Assembly (NCBI GenBank): GCA_947626335.1
Contig: CANQRY010000014.1
Coordinates: 1-35,825 of the forward strand
DNA length: 35,825 nucleotides
Direction: 5' to 3'
Origin: an uncultured Clostridia bacterium
GTDB lineage: Bacteria > Bacillota > Clostridia > TANB77 > CAG-508
Shown here piece by piece: positions 28,221 through 35,778 of this stretch (its first letter is position 1; each line of letters begins with the position of its first letter). Position numbers and translations under genes: made by a program. Below the pieces are notes generated by a model. The model was given only the letters and a program-made list of their open reading frames with translations. It was not told the DNA's origin and made no database searches.

Positions 28221-28250
28221 AGTATAACATGTTTTGTACTAACATGTCAA
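28221..28250 (-). promoter_or_regulatory. rpoBC promoter with an internal inverted repeat
   Basis: Minus strand: -35 TTGACA (28245-28250), 18-bp spacer, -10 TATACT (28221-28226). ACATGTT at 28227-28233 and AACATGT at 28241-28247 form a 7-bp inverted repeat filling the spacer and entering the -35, the position of a classical operator. Confidence 0.75.
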
Positions 28251-28298
28251 CGTTAAATTTGCAATTTCCGTAAGTTTTTTTAAATTTTTGTAATATAA

Positions 28299-28327
28299 TT
28301 GCAATATTTTTTTTGTTATAGTAAAAT
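28299..28327 (+). promoter_or_regulatory. Promoter of the small-multidrug-export family gene
   Basis: -35 TTGCAA (28299-28304), 17-bp spacer, -10 TAAAAT (28322-28327), divergent from the rpoBC promoter. Confidence 0.6.
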
Positions 28328-28371
28328 AAGTTTGCTAAAAATTTTTTTAAGTTGTGAAAGGAATAGAAATT

Positions 28372-28860
28372 ATGCCAGTTATATTAAAATATTTAATTAC
28401 TTTTTTTGTAGGTATGGTACCAATTATTGAGCTAAGAGGTGCAATTCCAATAGGAGTTGGACTTGGGCTTTCATATTTTGAATCATTTATTTGCAGTTTT
28501 ATTGGAAATATAATTCCTATTTATTTTATTGTTAAGTATATTCGTCCATTATTTGACTTTTTTGGTAGATGGAAACCTTTTAAAGTTATAATAGATTGGG
28601 CAAGTGAAAAGGCAACAAAAAATATTGAAAATAATCCACGTCTTCAAAATTTTACTGCTCTAGGATTATTTTTATTTGTAGCAATACCTCTTCCTGGAAC
28701 AGGAGCTTGGGTTGGTTCACTTATTGCTAACTTTTTAAATTTACCACCTAAAAAGGCAATACCACCTATTGTTATAGGTGTTTTAACTGCAGGAATTATT
28801 GTTCTTGCTGTGACTGCTGTTTCTTTTGGTGGAATTAAATATTTATTTTCTGCTGGGTAA
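28372..28860 (+). CDS. Small multidrug export family membrane protein (COG2426)
   Basis: 162 residues and hydrophobic, with about four to five membrane segments. The N-terminal MVPIIELRGAIPIG and central FVAIPLPGTGAWVG motifs are hallmarks of the Sm_multidrug_ex family (PF06695), whose members are related to the DedA/SNARE-associated fold. The family name reflects an old assignment and the transported substrate is not known. ATG 28372 is chosen because AAAGGA lies 9 nt upstream; a GTG at 28354 would add six residues and has no binding site. It is a single-gene unit divergent from rpoBC and convergent with the histidine kinase gene. Confidence 0.88.
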   Translation: MPVILKYLITFFVGMVPIIELRGAIPIGVGLGLSYFESFICSFIGNIIPIYFIVKYIRPLFDFFGRWKPFKVIIDWASEKATKNIENNPRLQNFTALGLFLFVAIPLPGTGAWVGSLIANFLNLPPKKAIPPIVIGVLTAGIIVLAVTAVSFGGIKYLFSAG

Positions 28861-28866
28861 AAATTG

Positions 28867-29013
28867 AAAACTAGTCGTTACTATTCAAGATTTTAGAGTA
28901 GCCACAGCGGTTTAATATATATTTTTTCGTGCTTTAGCCAAAGAAAAAATATATATTAAACACAAGTGACGTGGCGGCTAATTTTAAGGCTGTTAATAGT
29001 AACAACTAGTTTT
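28867..29013. repeat. 147-bp imperfect palindrome
   Basis: The outer arms of 19 nt (28867-28885 with 28995-29013, AAAACTAGT..GTTACTATT) pair with one mismatch. The inner arms of 19 nt (28910-28928 with 28943-28961) pair perfectly around a 14-nt loop. The middle part pairs partially (TAGCC/GGCTA). T-runs leave both ends, so it can terminate both convergent genes, but it is much larger than the other terminators here. It could be a miniature mobile element or a small structured RNA. I see no clear target-site duplication. Confidence 0.7.
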
Positions 29014-29060
29014 TTTAATACTTACACTACAATATTATAGAAATTTTAATAAAAAATGTT

Positions 29061-31055
29061 TTAAATTCTTTCAAATCCTAGGGTTATTTTAAATAGGTCT
29101 CCATCTAGATATATATGGAACTTTCCACCTTGAAGTTCTGTTAAGCTTGATGCTATTGAAAGTCCTAGTCCGCTTCCTTCTGTATTTCTAGATGCCTCTC
29201 CTCTAACAAATCTTTGCATTAATTCATCTGCTGAAATATTTAGTTTTTCTTGTGATATGTTTTTCATTTGAATAACTACGCTTTTTTTCTGTGCTACAAC
29301 ATCTAAATATATTCTTGTGTTTTCCAAGGCATATTTAGCAGCATTTGAATAAATATTTTCAAGTACTCTATAAATGTATCTACTATCTGCATTTATAAAT
29401 ATAGGTTCTTCAGGAAGTGTTCTTATTTCTTCTAGTCCTCTTTTTTTGAATCTATCTTCAAACTCCCCAGATACTTGTTTTACGAGTTCTACAACATCTA
29501 TTTTTTCAATTTGCAATTTTATGCTACCAGAAGATGCTTTTGAGGCTTCTACTAGGTCCTCAGTTAATTTTTTTAATCTTTGTGATTTATTATCTAATAT
29601 TGTTAAATATTCTCTACATTTTTCATTTGGCATTTCTTCTTTTTTTAATAAATCTACATAGTTTATAATAGAGGTAAGTGGTGTTTTTATATCATGTGAT
29701 ACATTTGTAATAAGCTCTGTTTTTAGTCTTTCGCTCTTTAGGCTTTCATTTACTGCATTAGATAGTCCTCCTGCTATATCTTGTATATAAATGCTAAGCT
29801 CTTTTAATACTCCTTTTTGTTCTTCTGGATTTAGAACTATGTTTGTATTTCCTTCATATATACTTTTAATAGCAGTTCTTATTTTTTCAAATTCTCTTAG
29901 CCTGCAAAATAAATACCAAAGGCTTAAAAATCCAAGTAAAAGTAAAAGCATTAAATATATAAAAACATTTTTTGATTTTGCTTGTGCTATTCTTGCTGTA
30001 AAGAAAAATCCTAAAATGCAAAATGTACCATAATATATTATTAGTTTCGTTGTCATATTTCTATGATCTATTATGCTTTTCGTTCCTTTACCTATTGCAT
30101 AAATAATAGTTGATTTTACCAATGTATGTGATTTTATTCTTTTTACAATTGTTTCGAATAATAAAATGAAACTCAAATACATTGTAATTAAACCTACTAA
30201 AATTCCCATAAGTGAAATTGTAAAAAAGCTTATTCTGTATGATATAATGGCTACTCCAAATCCTATTATAAATATTGAAATTCCTATTATAAGTGCTATT
30301 CCTAATTTTAGCTTATCAAACCAAGTTAAATATATATCGTTTGTTTTTTTGCTTTTTCCTATGCCTTTTATAATTAATATTATGCACATTGCTAGTAATG
30401 TTACAGCTATTGGCATTATTATTAATAAAGAATTATGTAATTTTATAAGGAAATTGTAGCATATTTTTTCCATAAAATAGCTATCTTTATATGGCAAATT
30501 ATCTACTAAAATAGTATAAATATCAATATCTTCGTCAGCAATACTAGAAGTAAAAGAATTATATTTAATATTTTCTAGCTTTAAGCTATCAATATTTGTT
30601 TGTACTTTTCCATTTTTATAATTCCAATATACTTCGTCTGATTTTAAATTTTCAATAATTTCTTCAATTGTATCAGTTTTAGTTGTAAGAGTTATATTAG
30701 TTGTTGCTATTCTAGTTTTATTATTTACAATTAAATATTTAAAGTTTCCTTGCAAATATTGATTATAATATATATTTCCGGCTTTTCCGTTTATATCAGC
30801 TTTTGCTTTATCTGTATAACCACCTGAAAAGTAATCGTAAAATACAAAATTGCTTACATTATAAGTGCTTCCTAAATATTTATTTACAAACTTTTCTGTA
30901 TCATAGTAATTATTGTTACTATTTATTAAAACATCTTCTGATTCTATAACTATAATTGAAACAACGGATGCTAATAATAAAGCTATTAATATTGGTACTA
31001 AAATATATGAAATGTTCTTAGCAATTCTTGGAATACATACTAGACTTTGTTTCAT
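29061..31055 (-). CDS. Membrane sensor histidine kinase
   Basis: 664 residues. A membrane helix at about 15-37 is followed by an extracytoplasmic sensor domain (about 38-207, no recognised family), then five more membrane helices (about 208-384). A short linker precedes the HisKA domain with phospho-acceptor H454 in NVSHDIKTPLTS. The HATPase domain has the N-box NIYSNAAKYA and G-box GSGLGLSIA. Multiple helices after an external domain are unusual for simple two-helix kinases. It lies 15 bp after the response regulator, so the pair is one operon and H454 presumably phosphorylates its Asp53. ATG start with GGAGGAGG upstream. Signal unknown. Confidence 0.93.
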   Translation of the reverse strand: MKQSLVCIPRIAKNISYILVPILIALLLASVVSIIVIESEDVLINSNNNYYDTEKFVNKYLGSTYNVSNFVFYDYFSGGYTDKAKADINGKAGNIYYNQYLQGNFKYLIVNNKTRIATTNITLTTKTDTIEEIIENLKSDEVYWNYKNGKVQTNIDSLKLENIKYNSFTSSIADEDIDIYTILVDNLPYKDSYFMEKICYNFLIKLHNSLLIIMPIAVTLLAMCIILIIKGIGKSKKTNDIYLTWFDKLKLGIALIIGISIFIIGFGVAIISYRISFFTISLMGILVGLITMYLSFILLFETIVKRIKSHTLVKSTIIYAIGKGTKSIIDHRNMTTKLIIYYGTFCILGFFFTARIAQAKSKNVFIYLMLLLLLGFLSLWYLFCRLREFEKIRTAIKSIYEGNTNIVLNPEEQKGVLKELSIYIQDIAGGLSNAVNESLKSERLKTELITNVSHDIKTPLTSIINYVDLLKKEEMPNEKCREYLTILDNKSQRLKKLTEDLVEASKASSGSIKLQIEKIDVVELVKQVSGEFEDRFKKRGLEEIRTLPEEPIFINADSRYIYRVLENIYSNAAKYALENTRIYLDVVAQKKSVVIQMKNISQEKLNISADELMQRFVRGEASRNTEGSGLGLSIASSLTELQGGKFHIYLDGDLFKITLGFERI

Positions 31056-31070
31056 TTTATACCTCCTCCT

Positions 31071-31784
31071 TTATTTTTCTATTATATTTTCTATTTTATA
31101 GCCTATTCCCCAAATTACTTTTAGGTATTTAGGCTCTCTTGGGTTTATTTCTATTTTTTCTCTTATGTGTCTAATATGTACTGCTATTATATTTTCTGCA
31201 CCATAGCATTCTTCTTCCCAAACATTTTTATATATTTGCTCTATTGAGTATACTTTCCCTTTATTTTGGGTTAAAAATTTTAAAATGTTATATTCTGTTG
31301 GAGTTAGTTTTACTTCTTTTCCTTCTACTGTTACTTGTTTTGTATTATCATCTATTTTTAAATCTCCTGATACATATATGTTTTCATCATCTTGTAATTT
31401 ATCTGCAATAGAACCTAAGTGTGTATACCTACGAATTTGTGAATTTACTCTTGCAATTAACTCTAATGGGTTAAATGGTTTTGTAATATAATCATCTGCT
31501 CCATTGTTTAAACCTGTAATTTTATCGTAATCTTCTGATTTTGCAGATAGCATAATTATAGGTATTGACTTATCTTTTCGAATTATATTAGCTGTAGATA
31601 TTCCATCTAAATTTGGCATCATTATATCTAACAAAATTAAATGAATTTCTGGGTTATTTTCTACCTCTTTAAGTGCTTGTTTTCCATCATATGCTTTTAT
31701 AATGTTATAGCCTTCTTTGCTTAAATAAATTTCTATTGCGTTTACAATTTCTTTATCATCATCAACTACTAAAATATTATACAT
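31071..31784 (-). CDS. OmpR/PhoB-family response regulator
   Basis: 237 residues. The receiver domain opens MYNILVVDDD with phospho-acceptor D53 in LILLDIMMPNLDG and the PFNPLEL lysine region. The winged-helix DNA-binding domain has LTPTEYNILKFL and VHIRHIREKIE. The start is ATG 31784 with AAAGGGG upstream; earlier in-frame codons add a lysine-rich stretch without a ribosome binding site. It is the partner of the kinase 15 bp downstream. Tandem TTTATTAA boxes upstream suggest it controls its own operon. Confidence 0.95.
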   Translation of the reverse strand: MYNILVVDDDKEIVNAIEIYLSKEGYNIIKAYDGKQALKEVENNPEIHLILLDIMMPNLDGISTANIIRKDKSIPIIMLSAKSEDYDKITGLNNGADDYITKPFNPLELIARVNSQIRRYTHLGSIADKLQDDENIYVSGDLKIDDNTKQVTVEGKEVKLTPTEYNILKFLTQNKGKVYSIEQIYKNVWEEECYGAENIIAVHIRHIREKIEINPREPKYLKVIWGIGYKIENIIEK

Positions 31785-31838
31785 TTTGTTACCCCTTTTA
31801 AATTTTTTTCCCTTTTTCTTTATATATAATAACACAAA

Positions 31839-31880
31839 TTTATTAAGAAAAAAGATACTAATTTATTAACATTTTATTAA
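31839..31880 (-). promoter_or_regulatory. Three TTTATTAA boxes upstream of the two-component operon
   Basis: TTTATTAA occurs at 31839-31846, 31862-31869 and 31873-31880, with start-to-start spacings of 23 and 11 bp, about two and one helical turns. OmpR-family regulators bind direct repeats spaced near 11 bp. The promoter below them (-10 TATTAT at 31826-31831 on the minus strand) has a poor -35, as expected if an activator is needed. In an AT-rich genome chance repeats are possible. Confidence 0.45.
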
Positions 31881-31920
31881 GAAAACAAAATTCAACTTTT
31901 ACATAAGTAAATTTACTTAA

Positions 31921-31950
31921 AAAAATATGAGCTTTTTAGCTCATATTTTT
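31921..31950. terminator. Terminator overlapping the stop codon of the AI-2E transporter gene
   Basis: A perfect 13-bp stem AAAAATATGAGCT (31921-31933 with 31938-31950) and a TTTT loop. The stop codon of the transporter gene (31936-31938) lies across the loop and stem, so the last four codons form the ascending arm on the minus strand. Confidence 0.85.
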
Positions 31951-33075
31951 TAGTTTTTTGTTGTTTCTAAATTCTATATATTCTTCAATTAGTAATTTAA
32001 TTACTGTAAATACCGGCACTCCTAAAAACATTCCAAGCACTCCAAAATATGCTCCTCCTATTGTTACAGAGAAAATAACTAATAATGGGCTAATCGATAA
32101 AGAGTTTCCTATGATTTTTGGATTTATAATATTTGCATCAATTTGTTGCAAAATAATAACTATTACTGCCATTAAAACTGCCTGTCCTAAGCCTCCTGTA
32201 AATATTGTAACTATTATTGCAATAAGCACTGCTACTATTGCTCCAAAGTATGGAATTAAGTTAAATAGTCCTATTATAAATCCTAATAATACTGCATATT
32301 TTACGCCAATTAGACTCATTGCAATAGATGTTATAACTCCTACTACTATTGCGTCTATTACTTGTCCTGAAACGAATTTAAAAAATACTTCGTTTGATTT
32401 ATTAAAATATCTGCTTATTATAGTATATGTATCTTTTTCAAACATTGCATTTGATGCTTTTTTTAAGAAGTTTAAAATTTGAGTTCTTTCTGCTAATAAA
32501 TAAATTGAAACTATAAGCGCTACAAAAGTATTAAATATTCCATTTACAGCACTGATTGCACCTTTAGCATATTCAAGTATACTTTCTATATTTAAAAATT
32601 TATTTAAGTCAATATTTTTAATGGCTTGTGCTATATTTAAAACAATTTCATTTTTTAAAATTGAATCTTCTGGCATATTTTCTAGTGCATCAACTGTGTT
32701 GTTGTAATAATTTCCAAAATTACTTACTAAGTCTGTAATACTTTTTACAACTGTAGGAATTACAAATGTTAATGCAATTACTATAATTAATAGTGCAATA
32801 ATGTATACAGTTATAATTGATAGAGTTCTTGCTTTTTTAGCTATAAATTTAGGCTTTTTTATTTTTTTAAATTTTCTTTCTAGCCCTCTACAAGGAATGT
32901 AAAATAAATATGCAATTAGCAAGCCTATAATAAATGGCATTAAAATATTAAATAGCCCTTTTAGCCATTCAGCAATTGTTCCAAAGTTATCTAATAGCTT
33001 ATATACTCCTATAATTGCTACTCCTAATATAAACCAATAAATCCATTTGCTTAGTCCCTTTTTCTTTTCTTCCAT
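31936..33075 (-). CDS. AI-2E family transporter
   Basis: 379-residue polytopic membrane protein of the AI-2E/PerM/YtvI family (PF01594). Two N-terminal helix pairs, a soluble amphipathic stretch, then the conserved C-terminal helices with GVKYAVLLGFIIGLFNLIPYFG and the late PLLVIFSVTIGGAYFGVLG and GMFLGVPVF motifs that define the family. Members export autoinducer-2 or act in sodium or pH homeostasis; the substrate cannot be told from sequence. ATG start with AGAGG upstream. It follows the exonuclease gene by 23 bp on the same strand, so co-transcription is likely. Confidence 0.92.
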   Translation of the reverse strand: MEEKKKGLSKWIYWFILGVAIIGVYKLLDNFGTIAEWLKGLFNILMPFIIGLLIAYLFYIPCRGLERKFKKIKKPKFIAKKARTLSIITVYIIALLIIVIALTFVIPTVVKSITDLVSNFGNYYNNTVDALENMPEDSILKNEIVLNIAQAIKNIDLNKFLNIESILEYAKGAISAVNGIFNTFVALIVSIYLLAERTQILNFLKKASNAMFEKDTYTIISRYFNKSNEVFFKFVSGQVIDAIVVGVITSIAMSLIGVKYAVLLGFIIGLFNLIPYFGAIVAVLIAIIVTIFTGGLGQAVLMAVIVIILQQIDANIINPKIIGNSLSISPLLVIFSVTIGGAYFGVLGMFLGVPVFTVIKLLIEEYIEFRNNKKLKNMS

Positions 33076-33098
33076 TCTATTTTACCTCTTTTCATTTT

Positions 33099-33863
33099 TT
33101 ACTTTATTGTTAGTCCTATTGGACAATGGTCACTTCCTAAAACTTCTGCATAAATTTGTGCTTCTTTTATTTTATTTTTTATTGATTCAGATGTTATAAA
33201 ATAGTCTATTCTCCAACCTACATTTTTTTCTCTTGCATGAAACATGTATGACCACCATGTATATGAGTCTTCTTTCTGTGGATATAAATATCTAAATGTA
33301 TCTATAAAACCTGAATCTAAAAGTTTAGTCATTTTAGCTCTTTCTTCATCTGTAAAGCCTGCATTATGACGATTTGTTTTGGGATTTTTTAAGTCTATTT
33401 CTTCATGTGCTACATTAAAGTCTCCACAATAAATTACTGGTTTTGTTTTATCTAATTTTATTAAGTAATTTCTAATTTCATCTTCCCAAACCATTCTGTA
33501 ATTTAATCTTTCTAACTCTCTTTTTGAGTTTGGTGTATATGAATTTACCAAATAAAAGTCTTTAAATTCTAGCGTAATAACTCGTCCTTCTTTATCATGC
33601 TCCTCTATTCCTAAGCCATAACTTACATTTATTGGCTTTTCTTTAGTAAATACGGCTGTTCCAGAGTAACCTTTTTTTACTGCACTATTCCAATAGCTAT
33701 TATAATTTTTAAAAATACTTGCAATTTCTATATCTATTTGGTCTTCTTGCATTTTTGTTTCTTGAACACAAAAAATATCTGCATCTATTTCATTAAAAAA
33801 ATCTTTAAATCCTTTTGATATAACTGCTCTTAAACCATTTACATTCCATGAAATTAGTTTCAT
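33099..33863 (-). CDS. Exodeoxyribonuclease III (AP endonuclease)
   Basis: Base-excision-repair enzyme that cuts at abasic sites and degrades 3' ends. 254 residues, complete. Endonuclease/exonuclease/phosphatase fold with MKLISWNVNGLRA, the metal-binding E35 in QETKMQ, CGDFNVAH, the GWRIDYF motif and the terminal SDHCPIGL. Closest in style to Firmicutes ExoA. ATG start with AGGAG 8-9 nt upstream. Confidence 0.95.
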   Translation of the reverse strand: MKLISWNVNGLRAVISKGFKDFFNEIDADIFCVQETKMQEDQIDIEIASIFKNYNSYWNSAVKKGYSGTAVFTKEKPINVSYGLGIEEHDKEGRVITLEFKDFYLVNSYTPNSKRELERLNYRMVWEDEIRNYLIKLDKTKPVIYCGDFNVAHEEIDLKNPKTNRHNAGFTDEERAKMTKLLDSGFIDTFRYLYPQKEDSYTWWSYMFHAREKNVGWRIDYFITSESIKNKIKEAQIYAEVLGSDHCPIGLTIK

Positions 33864-34047
33864 TGTTTTCTCCTAGTTTTATTTTTTATCTATATTAGTT
33901 AATATATCACATATTTGTATATTTTTCAATTATATTCTTTCATAAATGTGCTTAGCTCTTTCAATATAAAAAATTTTCTGCATTTACTTTATACATATTT
34001 AGCTTGCGAGCTTTACATATTTAAACTAACATGGCTTTGGCTAAGAC

Positions 34048-34076
34048 TTTACATTTTATGTTAAATATGGTATAAT
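34048..34076 (+). promoter_or_regulatory. Strong promoter of the small membrane protein gene
   Basis: -35 TTTACA (34048-34053), 17-bp spacer, extended -10 TGG-TATAAT (hexamer 34071-34076). Start expected near 34083, leaving a leader of about 100 nt. Confidence 0.75.
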
Positions 34077-34082
34077 TTACCC

Positions 34083-34185
34083 ATGCACATTTTTATAATC
34101 CTTTAGCAAAAGCATGTGATGTCGGACATATGCTAAACAACTTAAGTTTATGCATCACCTTAGATTTAAGGAAGGAGAAATAATT
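34083..34185 (+). promoter_or_regulatory. Structured 5' leader, possible cis-acting RNA
   Basis: Alternative pairings are visible. GCATGTG can pair with CATATGC around an 8-nt loop. ATGCTAAAC can pair with GTTTATGCAT with one bulge. GTGATG can pair with CATCAC near 34156. These are mutually exclusive in part, as in switching leaders. I do not recognise a known riboswitch class. AAGGAGG-like AAGGAAGGAG precedes the ATG. Confidence 0.35.
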
Positions 34186-34560
34186 ATGGAAAACATTGTA
34201 AAAATTGTTGGAATTGTTGCAGGATTGATTTTTGCCGTAATTCTTTGTTACTTAGTTGCTAGTATCATAATTTCTATTATTCATGGTTTTTTTGGTTATG
34301 GAACTAGAGATGAGATTGAAAATTATCATGTGCGGAAAAGCAGCTCTGATGATAAAGATAACCAAGATGAAGAAACCCACGAGTACAAAGTTACTGTATG
34401 TAGCTCTGATGGAAACATTTTAAAGGAATTTGTTATTAAAACAGCTGAAGTGACAGATGAGTTTGGGGAAAATCCAGATATCTTGCTTACAGATAATAAT
34501 AACAAAGATCATGTGTTGTATACTATTGGTAATTTTGCAGTATTCGTAGATGAAATTTAA
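34186..34560 (+). CDS. Small single-pass membrane protein of unknown function
   Basis: 124 residues. One or two N-terminal membrane segments (about residues 4-36) are followed by a charged linker rich in Ser, Asp and Glu, then a compact C-terminal part of alternating beta-type sequence (YKVTVCSSDGNILKEFVI onward). I recognise no family. ATG 34186 is used because AAGGAG lies close upstream. It contains the only in-frame CGG codon in the window that does not need a shift (34330-34332, GTG CGG AAA); a +1 skip there would truncate the protein after about 27 more codons. Codon choice is slightly different from its neighbours (more AGC, GTG, GAG, TTG), so it may be a newer acquisition. It has a strong promoter and its own terminator. 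Confidence 0.75.
   Translation: MENIVKIVGIVAGLIFAVILCYLVASIIISIIHGFFGYGTRDEIENYHVRKSSSDDKDNQDEETHEYKVTVCSSDGNILKEFVIKTAEVTDEFGENPDILLTDNNNKDHVLYTIGNFAVFVDEI
34330..34332 (+). other. In-frame CGG codon that reads through (exception)
   Basis: His-Val-CGG-Lys-Ser in frame 0; the frame continues for 75 more codons to a stop just before a terminator. The base before the C is G here, whereas it is A, T, A and A at the four shift sites. Confidence 0.7.
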
Positions 34561-34566
34561 TCCGAC

Positions 34567-34596
34567 AAAAAAGCAACTTTTCGAAGTTGCTTTTTT
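34567..34596 (+). terminator. Terminator of the small membrane protein gene
   Basis: A 13-bp perfect stem (34567-34579 with 34584-34596, AAAAAAGCAACTT) closed by a UUCG tetraloop and followed by T-rich sequence. Confidence 0.9.
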
Positions 34597-34619
34597 ATTT
34601 GAAAGATTTTATTACTTAA

Positions 34620-34654
34620 AAAAGTAGCCAGATTTTTTAATTCTGGCTACTTTT
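34620..34654 (-). terminator. Terminator of the DUF348/G5/SleB-type gene
   Basis: A 13-bp perfect stem (34620-34632 with 34642-34654, AAAAGTAGCCAGA) and a 9-nt loop, beginning 3 bp after the stop of the minus-strand gene. Confidence 0.85.
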
Positions 34655-34657
34655 AAA

Positions 34658-35656
34658 TTACATTGCACTAAAATATACGTTTCCGCCTATGTTTACACCA
34701 CTTGCATAACCTGCTGATCTAAATGATAAGTAATTGTGATTTCTTTTTCCGTTTAATGCATCTACAACGGCTCTTTTTACATAGTCTGGGTAATTTCCGT
34801 TTAATCTTCTTTTCCAATAATTATCTATTGAATAACAGAACTGACCTCTTGCCTTATATTGGCTTAATGGGTCTGAACCATTATATCTCCATTTACTACT
34901 TTCTGCCCTGTTACATGCACATGTAATAACTGCTAACGCACCTTCGTAACTTGAACAACTTTCTTGTGCTGTAATTGCACATAATAAGTCTAATTCTGAT
35001 TCTGAGTAACTCCATTTTCCTGCATATCTAACTTTTGTGCCACCTCTTGAAGTTACTTGTTGCTTATTTCTTACTTCTACTATTTTATTTACTGGCTTTG
35101 TGATTACTTTTGAAGCAATTTCTTTTTTCTCAATTTCTATTCCATTTTGATATTTTACTTTATAAGTAACCTCTTTTAAGCCATCTACACCATATTGTAC
35201 TATTTTGTCTTGAGTGCTTTTTCCTGTTGCTACCTTTTTAGTAATTGTTTCATAAGGTATTTTTACTTTTTCTACTACTATTTTTTCTATAATAGTATTA
35301 TAACTTTCTAATATTTCTTCTATTGTAACTTCTGAAGAAGTTTCTACTACTTCTGGAAGTTCTATTTCTTCTGTTTGTTTTGTAATTTTAATTGTGTTAT
35401 TATCTGATAAGTTTTCTTCTACGGCTGGCGTAACTTTTTCATCTGATAATATTATAATATGATTTTCATCAAGTATTTCTGAAACTTTATGCTTGCTAGT
35501 TAATACGTTCATTTCATATCCACTAGAAAGTATAATTTTAACATTATTTATTCTTACGCTAGTAGCACTAACTACTATAGTCATAATGAAAATAAATAAA
35601 ATGCTAATACAAATTATTTTTTTCAGCGATATTGATGCTTTATCATCACTTTTCAT
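34658..35656 (-). CDS. Secreted cell-wall hydrolase with DUF348, G5 and SleB-type (hydrolase_2) domains
   Basis: 332 residues. The N-terminal membrane/signal helix (about 12-32) is followed by a DUF348 ubiquitin-like segment (about 38-90), a glutamate-rich linker and a G5 domain (about 127-197) with ITKKVATGKSTQDKIVQYG. The C-terminal domain is of the SleB/CwlJ hydrolase_2 type (about 219-332), with LLCAITAQESCSSYEGALAV, VITCACNRAES and GQFCYSID. The catalytic glutamate is probably that of AQES. Predicted role is lytic cleavage of peptidoglycan outside the membrane. ATG 35656 is chosen because AGGAGG lies about 13 nt upstream; upstream in-frame ATGs have none. Combining DUF348/G5 with SleB rather than the 3D domain of YabE-type proteins is typical of Clostridia. 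The promoter is sigma-A-like, so expression may not be limited to sporulation. Confidence 0.88.
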   Translation of the reverse strand: MKSDDKASISLKKIICISILFIFIMTIVVSATSVRINNVKIILSSGYEMNVLTSKHKVSEILDENHIIILSDEKVTPAVEENLSDNNTIKITKQTEEIELPEVVETSSEVTIEEILESYNTIIEKIVVEKVKIPYETITKKVATGKSTQDKIVQYGVDGLKEVTYKVKYQNGIEIEKKEIASKVITKPVNKIVEVRNKQQVTSRGGTKVRYAGKWSYSESELDLLCAITAQESCSSYEGALAVITCACNRAESSKWRYNGSDPLSQYKARGQFCYSIDNYWKRRLNGNYPDYVKRAVVDALNGKRNHNYLSFRSAGYASGVNIGGNVYFSAM

Positions 35657-35692
35657 ATTAAATTTGTTCCCTCCTTTAAAAGCAACAACTAT

Positions 35693-35721
35693 ATTGTACC
35701 ATTTTTTAGATAAAATGTCAA
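35693..35721 (-). promoter_or_regulatory. Promoter of the DUF348/G5/SleB-type gene
   Basis: Minus strand: consensus -35 TTGACA (35716-35721), 17-bp spacer, extended -10 TGG-TACAAT (hexamer 35693-35698). Confidence 0.8.
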
Positions 35722-35778
35722 ATTTTGCACTATTTATCAAATGGCTTGGTATGTGTCAAGTAAATGTAGGCAATTTTT

